Assembly: GCA_963667855.2 (NCBI GenBank) | Contig: CAXXKI010000030.1 | Location: 1 to 64,000 of the forward strand | From: G963667855 sp963667855 | GTDB taxonomy: Bacteria; Planctomycetota; Phycisphaerae; UBA1845 | Reading direction: 5' to 3' | Length of the DNA stretch: 64,000 nt | Part shown: positions 9,102 through 17,052 of the stretch, one piece after another | How positions within the stretch are numbered: the stretch's first letter is position 1 | Layout of the letters: each line of letters opens with the position of its first letter | The notes under the pieces: generated by a model | What the model was told of the DNA's origin: nothing | What the model saw: the letters and a program-made list of their open reading frames with translations, nothing else | Databases searched by the model: none | Made by a program: the position numbers and the translations under genes

Positions 9102-10088
9102 TTAGTCACTCTCTATAATTTTTTGTCCGCATAGAGCAAGACTATTAACCCAGCCATCGCCCAATCGACGGCCATCTGCCCTCCATGCGATAACTCTGTA
9201 CCAAACGGTGGTTTCCCGTTTGGTTTTTGCAGTAACCATGATCGTCCCGTTAGCGATTATCTCGCCGGCCTCCGCTATTGCTTCAGCGACATCAACCCAA
9301 TCCTGAGGATTATTGATTAGCATAAGGGGTATAGTCTTTGATATGATGTATTTCTTCCCAACCTGCAATGTTTCAAAGTGGGTGTATCTAGGCAGTTTTA
9401 CAGGTAACGGTTCTACATGCGGAACATAAAGAGTGCACTCTACCGTTTTCCCTAACAACCCAGGGCTAATGGCTTTGCCAACGAGATTCGCGTTATATTT
9501 ACCAAACCTCGGATTTCGTTGTACAGACGATACGCTTATTTGAATAGCGATGTTCTGGTCAATGCCATCGATTGCCACACCGTCCGACGTTATGGATAAT
9601 CGTTTATGAGATTGTTTGAATGCTTCGATCCACTTTTGGCGATCGAGGTGGAACACGGAAGGTTTGAGAAGATCATTGACGGTACAATCAAGTTCAGCGT
9701 AATCATCGCTATAGGTGTCGGTTTTTGAAACTCCCATATCCATTATTGTCGCGGTGAATGTCCGGTGAATTCTTCCGATTATCTTTGTATCATCTGGCAG
9801 GTCCGTTTCTAGTTTGAACTCTACACTAACATGTTGCAAATTACCTTCGTAATCCGAATGCGGCATACCCCCGCGAAATACGCATCCAGTTAATTTAAGA
9901 AGATTGCAGGTAATAGTTTCCTTTGATTCCAATTGATTTGTTTCTAGTTTTCCGACAGCGATTGCTTCGTAGATGTCGGTTTTAATTGCAGCTATTTTAC
10001 GTAGTGAGAAGGATTTCTTTTCATTCTGGATGATCGCGGAAATGTAGCGATCAGTTTCTTTTGTAATGCTCCAGTCGGAACTGGACAA
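9102..10088 (-). CDS. Hypothetical protein, N-terminus uncertain beside an insertion sequence
   Basis: A 328-residue frame beginning at TTG 10088 with no good ribosome binding site; the frame is closed upstream by TAA at 10107-10109, a few bases from the IS left end. The protein appears to have two similar beta-rich halves, each with a binding-module flavour (CRISPR-like families were considered, none fits). The last third includes DVAEAIAEAGEIIANGTIMV. The neighbouring minus-strand fragment on the other side of the IS (11624-11743) encodes a signal peptide, but simple removal of the IS does not restore a common frame, so the two are kept separate. Function unknown; the 5' end may have been lost when the IS arrived. 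Confidence 0.5.
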   Translation of the reverse strand: MSSSDWSITKETDRYISAIIQNEKKSFSLRKIAAIKTDIYEAIAVGKLETNQLESKETITCNLLKLTGCVFRGGMPHSDYEGNLQHVSVEFKLETDLPDDTKIIGRIHRTFTATIMDMGVSKTDTYSDDYAELDCTVNDLLKPSVFHLDRQKWIEAFKQSHKRLSITSDGVAIDGIDQNIAIQISVSSVQRNPRFGKYNANLVGKAISPGLLGKTVECTLYVPHVEPLPVKLPRYTHFETLQVGKKYIISKTIPLMLINNPQDWVDVAEAIAEAGEIIANGTIMVTAKTKRETTVWYRVIAWRADGRRLGDGWVNSLALCGQKIIESD

Positions 10089-10113
10089 ACGCTCCGTTTG
10101 GGATATTTATATT

Positions 10114-11620
10114 TGACCCCTTAATGGAGGCGTAAATTATGAGTAGGCAACGGCGAAATTTCAGCGGTAGCGAGAAGATGTCCATTCTGCGGGAGCATTT
10201 GATCGAGCATATACCGGTATCGGACATTTGCGACAAGCACGGCATTCAGCCGACGCTTTTCTACCTTTGGCAAAAGAAATTGTTCGAGGAAGGGGCCGGT
10301 GTCTTCGATCGACCGGAGAAACAATCCACCCGTCAGAAGTCGGCCGACGCGGCGAAAATCGAAAAACTCGAGGCCAAGCTGCAGCAGAAAAACGAGGTTC
10401 TCGGCGAACTTATGGGCGAACATATCGCGCTAAAAAAAAAGTCTTGGGGAGATCTGACAGGCCAATGGGTGCCTCACGATACCCGGGATTCGCTGGTTGA
10501 TTTCGTCGAAAAATGGTCCGCAAAAACGGAGCTGACCGCCAGGCACCTGGTCGGCCATATAGGCATAACCAGAAGCAAGTACTACGATTGGCGAAAGCGG
10601 TTCGGCAAAGTCAACGAACACAACGCGCGTGTCCCGCGAGATCACTGGCTTGAAGATTGGGAGAAACGTGCCATCGTGGATTTCCATACACAGTATCCGC
10701 TGGAAGGGTATCGCCGGTTGACGTTCATGATGCTCGATCGGAATGTGGTGGCCACCAGCCCCACGAGCGTCTATCGGGTCCTGAGTGCGGCGGGAGTTTT
10801 ACAGCAATGGAATAAAAAAACGTCGCGCAAGGGAACCGGTTTTGTGCAGCCATTACAGGTGCACGAGCATTGGCATACGGATATATCGTATATCAATATC
10901 GCCGGGACATTCTACTATTTGTGCAGTGTTCTGGACGGCTGCAGCAGATACATAGTTCATTGGGAGATTCGCGAAGCGATGCTGGAAGCGGATGTCGAAA
11001 TAGTTCTTCAGCGTGCCAGGGAAAAATTTCCCGATGCGTTTCCCCGGATCATTTCGGATAATGGTCCGCAGTTCATCGCCAGGGACTTCAAGGAGTTCAT
11101 CAGAATCAGCGGGATGACCCACGTGAGAACATCGCCGTATTATCCGCAGAGCAACGGCAAGCTGGAGCGGTTTCACCGTTCGATCAAGCACGAGTGCATT
11201 CGTCCGGGTACACCTTTGACATTGGAGGAAGCTCAACGGCTGGTCGACGGTTACGTGCGGTATTACAACGAAGTGAGATTGCACAGTGCCATAGGTTTTG
11301 TGACTCCGTCTGACAAGCTTACCGGCCGGGACGCGGCTATTTTCGCCGAGCGGGATCGCAAGCTGGCAACCGCTCGCGAGCAGAGACGAGAGCGGCGGCG
11401 ACAGCAAAACTCCGCGATAACAGTGGAGGCTGCATGTCCCCGGAGTTCCGTCGCCTCGGCGTCGCTTCATAAACCTCTGGGCGATGTCGAGGCGATGGAG
11501 CGGAGGGGACACCCTGACAAGTTCCCGACCCGAGGCCGAGCAGGAGAAAATAAACTTGTGGAAACTGCGTAAGTCAGTACATTAACCGTGAAGGGCGATT
11601 GTCCATTTTACGCTGAACCA
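10114..11620 (+). mobile_element. IS3-like insertion sequence (approximate ends)
   Basis: A single transposase gene bounded by imperfect inverted ends: on the left TAATGGAGGCGTAAA (near 10122) and on the right, read in reverse, TAATGGTTCAGCGTAAAA (near 11623). TG...CA termini typical of the IS3 family would place the ends at about 10125 and 11618, with TTA or TAA next to both sides as a possible short target duplication. The limits are therefore good to about 10 bp only. The right end supplies the stop codon of a truncated minus-strand gene. Confidence 0.7.
10139..11572 (+). CDS. IS3-family-like DDE transposase (single ORF)
   Basis: A 477-residue transposase with an N-terminal helix-turn-helix (IPVSDICDKHGIQPTLFYLW), a short coiled coil (KIEKLEAKLQQKNEVLGELM) and an rve integrase core. 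The catalytic residues are visible as D248 (HTDIS), D307 (SDNGPQF) and E343 (NGKLERFH), 35 residues apart between the last two, the classic DD(35)E spacing. Unlike most IS3 members it is one frame with no orfA/orfB frameshift. GGAGG lies 9 bases before the ATG. The C-terminal about 80 residues are Arg-rich and low complexity. It appears intact, so the element could be active. Confidence 0.92.
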   Translation: MSRQRRNFSGSEKMSILREHLIEHIPVSDICDKHGIQPTLFYLWQKKLFEEGAGVFDRPEKQSTRQKSADAAKIEKLEAKLQQKNEVLGELMGEHIALKKKSWGDLTGQWVPHDTRDSLVDFVEKWSAKTELTARHLVGHIGITRSKYYDWRKRFGKVNEHNARVPRDHWLEDWEKRAIVDFHTQYPLEGYRRLTFMMLDRNVVATSPTSVYRVLSAAGVLQQWNKKTSRKGTGFVQPLQVHEHWHTDISYINIAGTFYYLCSVLDGCSRYIVHWEIREAMLEADVEIVLQRAREKFPDAFPRIISDNGPQFIARDFKEFIRISGMTHVRTSPYYPQSNGKLERFHRSIKHECIRPGTPLTLEEAQRLVDGYVRYYNEVRLHSAIGFVTPSDKLTGRDAAIFAERDRKLATAREQRRERRRQQNSAITVEAACPRSSVASASLHKPLGDVEAMERRGHPDKFPTRGRAGENKLVETA

Positions 11621-11623
11621 TTA

Positions 11624-11743
11624 CACTTTTAGAATGCGGCATTCAAATTCGCTTCCATCACGCAGGATAATCGTATCGGCGTATATGATGCTTGAATTAA
11701 CGCCGCAAACTATAACGCATATCGCCAACACAACTTTCTTCAT
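11624..11743 (-). pseudogene. Signal-peptide protein truncated by the insertion sequence
   Basis: ATG 11743 is preceded by a strong GGAGG at good spacing, then a signal peptide (MKKVVLAICVIVCGVNSS) and ADTIILRDGSEFECRILKV, after which the frame runs into the IS right end and stops at TAA 11621-11623. The A-D-T-I-x-L-x-D/N-G start is typical of small secreted planctomycete/delta-proteobacterial proteins of unknown role. About 40 codons survive. The good start signal shows this was a real gene. Confidence 0.7.
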
Positions 11744-11856
11744 CACAAGCCTCCGTAAGCCAATATTCAGTATTCCACAAGTTACCTCAAACATAGCGTA
11801 TTTAGAAAAATATAAATCTTGTTTCTGCATTTTAACGCAAAGAAAGGGGAATTCCC

Positions 11857-12321
11857 ATGATAAAACTTAACGCAGGTTTTTCTCGCAAAGTCGGTGAGCC
11901 CAACTACGGCTCCCGAGGAGCCTCCGTCAATGTAGAGCTGGAACTGGAATCAAACCTGATCGGCGATCCTGATGCACTCGTTGCTCGCATTGAGGATCTG
12001 TTTGCTCTAGCCAAGCAATCTGTAGACGCTGAATTGTCAGAAAATCCGCCTAAAACAAACCACCACGCCCATAACAATCGCTTTGCGAAAACCAATGGAA
12101 ACGGCAATAGTAACGGCCGTAATAATATTCGCAAAGCAACTGCGTCGCAGGTAAGGGCGATTCGCAGCATCTGTAATAGCCAGGGAATAGACGCTATCCA
12201 ACTGGCCAGCGAACAGTTCAATGTCAACTCTCTGGAACAACTTACTATTCGGCAAGCCAGCTCCCTAATCGACGAGTTAAAAACCGCCAGCAATAACGGT
12301 AGAAATGGAGGTGCCCATTGA
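11857..12321 (+). CDS. Planctomycete accessory protein with recombination-associated C-terminal motif
   Basis: A 154-residue protein starting at ATG after AAGGGG. The N-terminal third (MIKLNAGFSRKVGEPNYGSR, then NVELELE) is a small conserved-looking domain; an Asn/His/Gly-rich linker follows; the C-terminal 50 residues (ATASQVRAIRSICNSQGIDA ... LTIRQASSLIDEL) resemble a helical motif that I associate with tails of phage-type recombination or annealing proteins. The stop overlaps the start of the nuclease gene by four bases, and GGAGG for that gene lies inside this one. The pairing supports a shared DNA-processing role. Similarity statements are from memory. Confidence 0.6.
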   Translation: MIKLNAGFSRKVGEPNYGSRGASVNVELELESNLIGDPDALVARIEDLFALAKQSVDAELSENPPKTNHHAHNNRFAKTNGNGNSNGRNNIRKATASQVRAIRSICNSQGIDAIQLASEQFNVNSLEQLTIRQASSLIDELKTASNNGRNGGAH

Positions 12322-13181
12322 TTGTCGATCTTCAAACCCGACGTTCGCGTGCTAAACCATCAACACCTTCGGAAAATGATAAAGCCCTGGAAATTACAGG
12401 CCGCGATTACATCTCCTATTCATCCATTTCCAGCTACCAGCGATGCCCCCTTAAATACTACTTCAGCTACATTGCCGGCATTTCTCCCGAGTTTATTTCT
12501 TCCAGCCTGATATTCGGTAGTTCAATACACTCAGCTCTTGAACACTACTGCCGGCAGGCGATGGAAGGAGCACATCTCCCTATTATTGATGAGTTGGTGG
12601 GCGCATATGAACAGGCTTGGTCAGACAACGCAACGGCGCCTGTGAAGTACGGTAAAACGGAGACGAAAGAAAGCCTGCTTGATTTAGCCAGGAACATGCT
12701 CACAGCCTTTTGCGAGAGCAAAGTGTTCAATTTGAACACTTCAATCTTGGGAATTGAAGAGGAGTTACGCGAATCAACTATTCCTGGTTGTCCAGACCTA
12801 TTAGGTAGAATCGACCTCATAACCGTAGACGATGAATATCTGAAGATTACCGACTTCAAGACAAGCCGCTCTCGCTGGACACAAGCTAAGGTAGCTGAAT
12901 CTACACCGCAACTTTCGCTGTATGCTGACCTGGCTAAATCGCTGGCTACCGGATTCAATAATCGGCCCATACGACTAGAGTGGATTGTTCTAACCAAAAC
13001 CAAATCACCGGTAGTTGAGGTTCATTCAATAGTTCCTAACCCGGTGCAGCTTACTCGTACCAAGCGAGTCATTAGTCGGGTATGGAGTGCCATCAAATCT
13101 GGATGCTTTTATCCATCGCCTTCCGCTATGAACTGTTCCGGATGCTCTTTTGCCCGGGCATGTAAACAATGGGAGGGATAA
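12318..13181 (+). CDS. PD-(D/E)XK exonuclease, Cas4/RecB-like, with Fe-S cysteines
   Basis: A 287-residue protein starting at TTG 12318 (GGAGG 7 bases upstream), overlapping the preceding stop. It shows the family layout: YISYSSISSYQRCPLKYYFS at the N-terminus, an H in IHSALEHYC, GRIDLITVDDEYLKITDFKT carrying the D...D-x-K catalytic motif, a Q-x-x-L-Y motif (PQLSLYADLA), and a C-terminal cluster CSGCSFARAC. With the N-terminal Cys of YQRCP this makes the four-cysteine iron-sulfur cluster of Cas4/AddB-type nucleases. It probably degrades or trims DNA ends. No cas1/cas2 or repeat array is nearby, so it is not a CRISPR adaptation gene here. Confidence 0.88.
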   Translation: MIVDLQTRRSRAKPSTPSENDKALEITGRDYISYSSISSYQRCPLKYYFSYIAGISPEFISSSLIFGSSIHSALEHYCRQAMEGAHLPIIDELVGAYEQAWSDNATAPVKYGKTETKESLLDLARNMLTAFCESKVFNLNTSILGIEEELRESTIPGCPDLLGRIDLITVDDEYLKITDFKTSRSRWTQAKVAESTPQLSLYADLAKSLATGFNNRPIRLEWIVLTKTKSPVVEVHSIVPNPVQLTRTKRVISRVWSAIKSGCFYPSPSAMNCSGCSFARACKQWEG

Positions 13182-13183
13182 TA

Positions 13184-13558
13184 ATGAAAAGCCGTACCTT
13201 ACCCCTGTTGTTTATAACCTTATTGCTATATTTCCTGCAATGTGGATGTGTCGATAATGCCCAACAAACTGCTTCATTATCTGCAAAGTTGGAAAGTTCA
13301 GAAAAGCACTCTCAGCAACTCTTGAGCCAACTTGAGTCTGAAAAACAGGAACATACTCGCACGAAAAAACACAACGAGATGAAACAAGCTCGGTTGGATG
13401 AAGATCTTCAGGTCGCGGTTTTTATTTCCATAAGTATGTCAGTGGCAATGTTGATCCTCATTCTGCTTATCGCACGCGAAAGAAGACTACGCAGAGTTCT
13501 CGAGAAACTTTTTCACCACCTTCTGGAATGCATCAACGATTCGCGGAACACGCTTTAA
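13184..13558 (+). CDS. Small membrane-anchored coiled-coil protein
   Basis: ATG 13184 is chosen over an in-frame earlier start because GGGAGG sits 8 bases upstream. It has an N-terminal hydrophobic signal (LPLLFITLLLYFLQCGC; only a weak lipobox), a charged coiled coil (SAKLESSEKHSQQLLSQLES) and a second membrane helix (VFISISMSVAMLILILLI) near residues 75-100, ending in a basic tail. The layout recalls phage spanins or membrane accessory proteins. Located two bases after the nuclease stop, so in the same operon. Confidence 0.6.
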   Translation: MKSRTLPLLFITLLLYFLQCGCVDNAQQTASLSAKLESSEKHSQQLLSQLESEKQEHTRTKKHNEMKQARLDEDLQVAVFISISMSVAMLILILLIARERRLRRVLEKLFHHLLECINDSRNTL

Positions 13559-13591
13559 TCGGATTCAACTAACAGAAAGGAGTCAGAATAA

Positions 13592-13996
13592 ATGGCCCGA
13601 AACACCAATAATTCCACATGGCTTCTGGTGTTAGCGGTTGTGATTGTATGGCTATTTCTTTCCGGTTCATCTGAAAGTCCAGATACTGAATTAGCCAGAA
13701 CAACAAGAGAGGCCGTTCAACTAGCCCATGAAGCTCAAACTGATAGTCAAGCCGCTACACTTTGGACTGGGCGGTTTAGGCTTCTGTCGTTGATAATCGG
13801 CGTAACTACGCCTCTAACCATCGCTTACTTCATTTGGAGTTCATCCTCTAAAAGCCATATCGATACTCTGGAGGTGATTGATTTCGTAGAAAATCATTTG
13901 CAGCCATCATCACGGCCGAAAGCACAGTCGGAATCATGTAGTGCTGTCCTTCCACCAATAGCCGCAAACGTATCTGAAGAATCCATCATTATGTAA
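13592..13996 (+). CDS. Small two-helix membrane protein
   Basis: ATG preceded by AAGGAG. The 134-residue product has a TM helix at residues 9-24 (WLLVLAVVIVWLFLSG), a short charged loop, a second TM helix near residues 65-82 (LLSLIIGVTTPLTIAYFIW) and a Ser/Pro-rich cytoplasmic tail. Family not recognised. Same operon as its neighbours by strand and 33 bp spacing. Confidence 0.55.
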   Translation: MARNTNNSTWLLVLAVVIVWLFLSGSSESPDTELARTTREAVQLAHEAQTDSQAATLWTGRFRLLSLIIGVTTPLTIAYFIWSSSSKSHIDTLEVIDFVENHLQPSSRPKAQSESCSAVLPPIAANVSEESIIM

Positions 13997-14087
13997 CTCA
14001 GTACAGGGCGAATTCGTCCTGCAGTGTAAGTAATAAACCAGCCCTAATCGCCTGTGTTGCTCCAACGCAGGTCAAAGGAGAATCCCT

Positions 14088-14360
14088 ATGTTATTGATGA
14101 GCTCAAATATTACCGCGGAAGATGTACGTCACCTTTTCTGTTCAGACCCCGATTTGCGAAAGGAGGCAGCATCACGTTCTGCTAAGAGAAAAACACATTC
14201 AGATCTTGCCAATTGGTTGTATCTAGATCCGCAGCGTATTTGTTTAGCGGATGAGACGGAGGGAGTTGCAGCATCACCGGCAGGTAAGAATATCGATAAC
14301 AATATTCCATCGCTGCCGTTTGAGCCAACAACGCATCGGCCAGAAAAACTAATCGCTTGA
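14088..14360 (+). CDS. Small hypothetical protein
   Basis: ATG with AAAGGAG upstream. The 90-residue product is hydrophilic and has an N-terminal helical stretch (ITAEDVRHLFCSDPDLRKEA) and a low-complexity tail. No recognised domain. It lies 13 bp before the ThiF-like gene, which suggests cotranscription with it. Confidence 0.5.
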   Translation: MLLMSSNITAEDVRHLFCSDPDLRKEAASRSAKRKTHSDLANWLYLDPQRICLADETEGVAASPAGKNIDNNIPSLPFEPTTHRPEKLIA

Positions 14361-14373
14361 CGAGAGGTATGGT

Positions 14374-14994
14374 ATGAACACAAATCATTCTGGTATAACC
14401 AACCAGGAACTTTCGCCACTTAAACTACCGAAAGGCCAAGTAGCAATACTTGGCCTAGGTAGGGTGGGGCGGCAATTGGCTCTTCAACTAACAGCTCTTG
14501 GTGTTCAACGGCTTTACCTGGTTGATCCGGGTGCCATTAAAGAAAAAAGCCATCTGGCAGAAGGGTATAATCATGAAGATATCGGCAGACTAAAGATCCA
14601 CGCCGTTGCCCAGGCTTGTCATCAGCTAAACCCAGTATTGGACATCCACACCGGTGAGGATCGTTCGCTAGACGATATCAGGCGAAGTAGTGCAATATTC
14701 AGTTGCCCGAGTAGACGCAAGGATTGGGGCGCTTTAGGAAAGGAGATCTACCAGGAAGTCGATTTTATTGCTGAATACACGCTTACGAATAGGGTTGTTC
14801 ACCTGCTTTTTAAGCGCTGTTTGGGCGCGGAACGACAGCACCAGGGACCTGTTTGTAGATATACAGCCGTATATGCCAGTGATTTAGCGGCTACACTTCT
14901 TATCGGGGAGTTCATTAGGTATTGCCGGGGGGCTTTTACAGGAAGAACCATCAAGTTTGATATAGGTGACTTGGGCGTGAATATAGAAGATTGA
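14374..14994 (+). CDS. ThiF/E1-like adenylyltransferase-fold protein
   Basis: A 206-residue protein whose N-terminal half is a Rossmann fold of the ThiF/MoeB/E1 superfamily: QVAILGLGRVGRQLALQLTA (GxGxxG), LYLVDPGAI with the acidic Asp at the end of strand 2, and GRLKIHAVAQACHQLNPVLD in the R-K-x-x-A-x-x-x-x-x-x-x-N-P position typical of the family. The CxxC zinc-binding pairs of canonical MoeB/ThiF are not visible, and no clear catalytic Cys can be assigned. Related short ThiF proteins occur in mobile islands such as PRTRC-type clusters. Substrate unknown. It is the last gene of the island operon before a hairpin terminator. Confidence 0.8.
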   Translation: MNTNHSGITNQELSPLKLPKGQVAILGLGRVGRQLALQLTALGVQRLYLVDPGAIKEKSHLAEGYNHEDIGRLKIHAVAQACHQLNPVLDIHTGEDRSLDDIRRSSAIFSCPSRRKDWGALGKEIYQEVDFIAEYTLTNRVVHLLFKRCLGAERQHQGPVCRYTAVYASDLAATLLIGEFIRYCRGAFTGRTIKFDIGDLGVNIED

Positions 14995-15002
14995 TGGTTT
15001 TC

Positions 15003-15030
15003 AGGCGTTAGGAACGTCTTATTTTTTCTT
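15003..15030 (+). terminator. Intrinsic terminator after the ThiF-like gene
   Basis: AGGCGT-tagga-ACGTCT forms a six-pair stem (one G-T pair) followed by TATTTTTTCTT. It overlaps the last codons of the convergent XRE regulator gene. Confidence 0.6.
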
Positions 15031-15279
15031 GGGTTTATGGGTAGGTATGCTCTGGATGGCGTCTACTAAAGTTATTCCAAGGGTGTCGGTAATCCTGCGA
15101 AGGGAAAGGAGAGTAATATTGTATTCCCCACGTTCGACGGCACCGATATAGGTCCGGTGTAACCCGCACTCAAAGGCTAATTCCTCCTGAGATAACCCCC
15201 TATCTTCACGGATTCCCCGCAAGTACCTGCCCAACTGAAGCAACATGGGATCTTTTGCCGCCATACGGGCATAATCCAT
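15019..15279 (-). CDS. XRE-family helix-turn-helix regulator
   Basis: An 86-residue protein that is essentially one HTH_3 domain: LGRYLRGIREDRGLSQEELA, then FECGLHRTYIGAVERGEYNI (recognition helix) and LLSLRRITDTLGI, with a short basic tail. It has the size and shape of controller-type (C protein-like) regulators of mobile islands and restriction-modification systems. It is transcribed toward the ThiF-like gene, opposite to the island operon, and probably regulates itself or the island. No methyltransferase or restriction enzyme is adjacent. Confidence 0.88.
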   Translation of the reverse strand: MDYARMAAKDPMLLQLGRYLRGIREDRGLSQEELAFECGLHRTYIGAVERGEYNITLLSLRRITDTLGITLVDAIQSIPTHKPKKK

Positions 15280-15435
15280 CGTTGAATTGTATTTATCGAC
15301 AGAGTATAACTAGCATTTAGCTGAATTAAATGGTGTCCGGAACAGCTGTGTTTAAAAGACTGAGGAAAGGGCGGTTTCGTGTGTTTATACGGTGGATCAT
15401 CGTGTTTAGATCACACGTAAAACTGTTATCACATT

Positions 15436-16041
15436 GTGACAAACGAAAACAAAAGTGTTCTAGAGCTATTCGGTTTATTGTGTCTATGTTGCATATTAGG
15501 TTATATATTGTTTACCGATAACAATCGAAATAAAATCGTGATAGCGTATAAGTTTATCGTCTTCGCCGTAACTTTGATCGGTGGAGTCGCTTGTCTATTG
15601 TCTAAACACTTTCAGGACGATAAGCGAACTACTCCAAGTTCTTCAATCAAAAACTGCCAACGCGAAACGGTAGTTTCATCCGAAAAAAGCGAGATATTAA
15701 TCCATTGTACTCACTGTAACACTCGATTTCCTGTTCCCAACGGTTTTGCAGGGGACACTTTAACCTGCGAAAAATGTGGTAGAGAAATACCATTGCTAAA
15801 AATAGAGCAAAGTAACCGGACAGTGGAACAAGAAAAGCGATCGGTTCAGCCCATACCTCCTCCTTCAACAACGGTAAGTAAGGCGATTGGAATCGACCGA
15901 AAAGACGACTCGCCTGATAAGTTCCAGGACAAAGTCAACAGCAAAAAGAGCCTCATACCGGCACCGCCAAAGAATATTAAATTGGAAAAGATACCACCGC
16001 CACCTTCCTCCATTTCAAACCAGAAACCTGATTCTGGCTAG
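15436..16041 (+). CDS. Membrane protein with cytosolic zinc ribbon
   Basis: Starts at GTG 15436 without a clear ribosome binding site, so the start is tentative. Two N-terminal membrane helices (LFGLLCLCCILGYILF and VIAYKFIVFAVTLIGGVAC), then a four-cysteine zinc ribbon of the MJ0042-like type (IHCTHCNTRFPVPNG ... LTCEKCG), then a Pro/Lys/Ser-rich tail. Such zinc-ribbon/membrane proteins are common in planctomycetes and often accompany GYF-domain proteins, as here (the next two genes). Function unknown. Confidence 0.6.
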   Translation: MTNENKSVLELFGLLCLCCILGYILFTDNNRNKIVIAYKFIVFAVTLIGGVACLLSKHFQDDKRTTPSSSIKNCQRETVVSSEKSEILIHCTHCNTRFPVPNGFAGDTLTCEKCGREIPLLKIEQSNRTVEQEKRSVQPIPPPSTTVSKAIGIDRKDDSPDKFQDKVNSKKSLIPAPPKNIKLEKIPPPPSSISNQKPDSG

Positions 16042-16109
16042 CGATGCGACAAAAGGTTTTGGGCAAAACTCACAGTCTTTTAATGCGTATTAATGAGGAG
16101 AATATTGAG

Positions 16110-17015
16110 ATGCAATGGTGGCTTACAACTGGAGAAGGAAGTGAAGGTCCTTTTCCTGAAGAACACATTATTGAATGGCTAAAAACTGAACAGATTTCTC
16201 CAGAAGTCAAAGCACGTTGTGATAAGGATGCTGACTGGAGGGCTTTACGAGAAATCGACGAATTTACTCAATATATTCCGGCAATCGTACCGCCAGCTCC
16301 ACCGTCTGCGTTTGTTTCAGAATATCGTCAACCCCCGAATGCGGAACTGTTGGTGTCTGACCGTAGGCCAGTGTTTGATATCTTGTTCGTCGCGATTGCG
16401 ACAGGAGGATTTACGTTACTTTTGGAGTTTTTTGACATAGGTGCGATTGGTGATGAATCAGGTCGCTATATTCTATTTTGTTTATGCGTCTGTGCTGTGG
16501 CATTGACTTTTTGGGCAATGTTCCATTACCGGCTTTGGTGCATTCTCCCATCATCGGTTGCAGAGATAAAGCCAAATGTGGCAGTTGGTTTCCTATTCAT
16601 TCCGTTTTTTAACTGCTATTGGGTTTTTAAATCCTATCTTGGAATTAGTCGAGGACTGAATAGGCTTGCTGATGATCACGGCTTACCGGGGATGCGAACC
16701 AACACTGGGCTAGCAATGGCGGCTTCAATCTTGTTTGTGAGTACCGTATTCTTTGATTTTATTGATTTTTGCTGTAGTCCGACGGTTGAGGATATTCCAA
16801 ACCTATACGTCATATACAACTCATATGACTACCAAAACGCTTATGCCGAAACCGTAGCTACTGCTGCGGGGTTTGACATCTTTGCTTTGATTCTGGGCTC
16901 TATTCCAAGCTTTGTTTTGTGGATTCTCATGACACTCAACCAGAAGAGAATGGTTGAATACTTATACGATAATAACGTTCCGCTAAACTCAAAATCAAAG
17001 CTCTTAGCAGATTAG
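16110..17015 (+). CDS. GYF-domain membrane protein with DUF4328-like region
   Basis: ATG 16110 is chosen because GAGGAG lies 9 bases upstream and the domain begins at once; an in-frame earlier start at 16044 has no such signal. Residues 1-50 form a GYF_2 domain (MQWWLTTGEGSEGPF ... EHIIEWLKT ... WRALREIDEF). The C-terminal two thirds contain five to six membrane helices, with VGFLFIPFFNCYWVFKSYLG matching the DUF4328-like pattern. GYF_2 domains are thought to bind proline-rich peptides; the Pro-rich tail of the preceding protein is a possible ligand. In operon with it (69 bp apart) and with the next GYF gene. Confidence 0.75.
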   Translation: MQWWLTTGEGSEGPFPEEHIIEWLKTEQISPEVKARCDKDADWRALREIDEFTQYIPAIVPPAPPSAFVSEYRQPPNAELLVSDRRPVFDILFVAIATGGFTLLLEFFDIGAIGDESGRYILFCLCVCAVALTFWAMFHYRLWCILPSSVAEIKPNVAVGFLFIPFFNCYWVFKSYLGISRGLNRLADDHGLPGMRTNTGLAMAASILFVSTVFFDFIDFCCSPTVEDIPNLYVIYNSYDYQNAYAETVATAAGFDIFALILGSIPSFVLWILMTLNQKRMVEYLYDNNVPLNSKSKLLAD

Positions 17016-17052
17016 TTGTGAAAGCGAAATTCACCATGTTTGGAGAAACGAT

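Noticed and set aside
9102..11743. One minus-strand gene split by the insertion sequence
   Set aside because: Removing the IS at any plausible end leaves a stop codon or shifted frame, so the two pieces cannot be joined from this sequence alone.
11857..13181. CRISPR adaptation locus (Cas4-like nuclease)
   Set aside because: No cas1, cas2 or repeat-spacer array in the window; the neighbours fit a different island.
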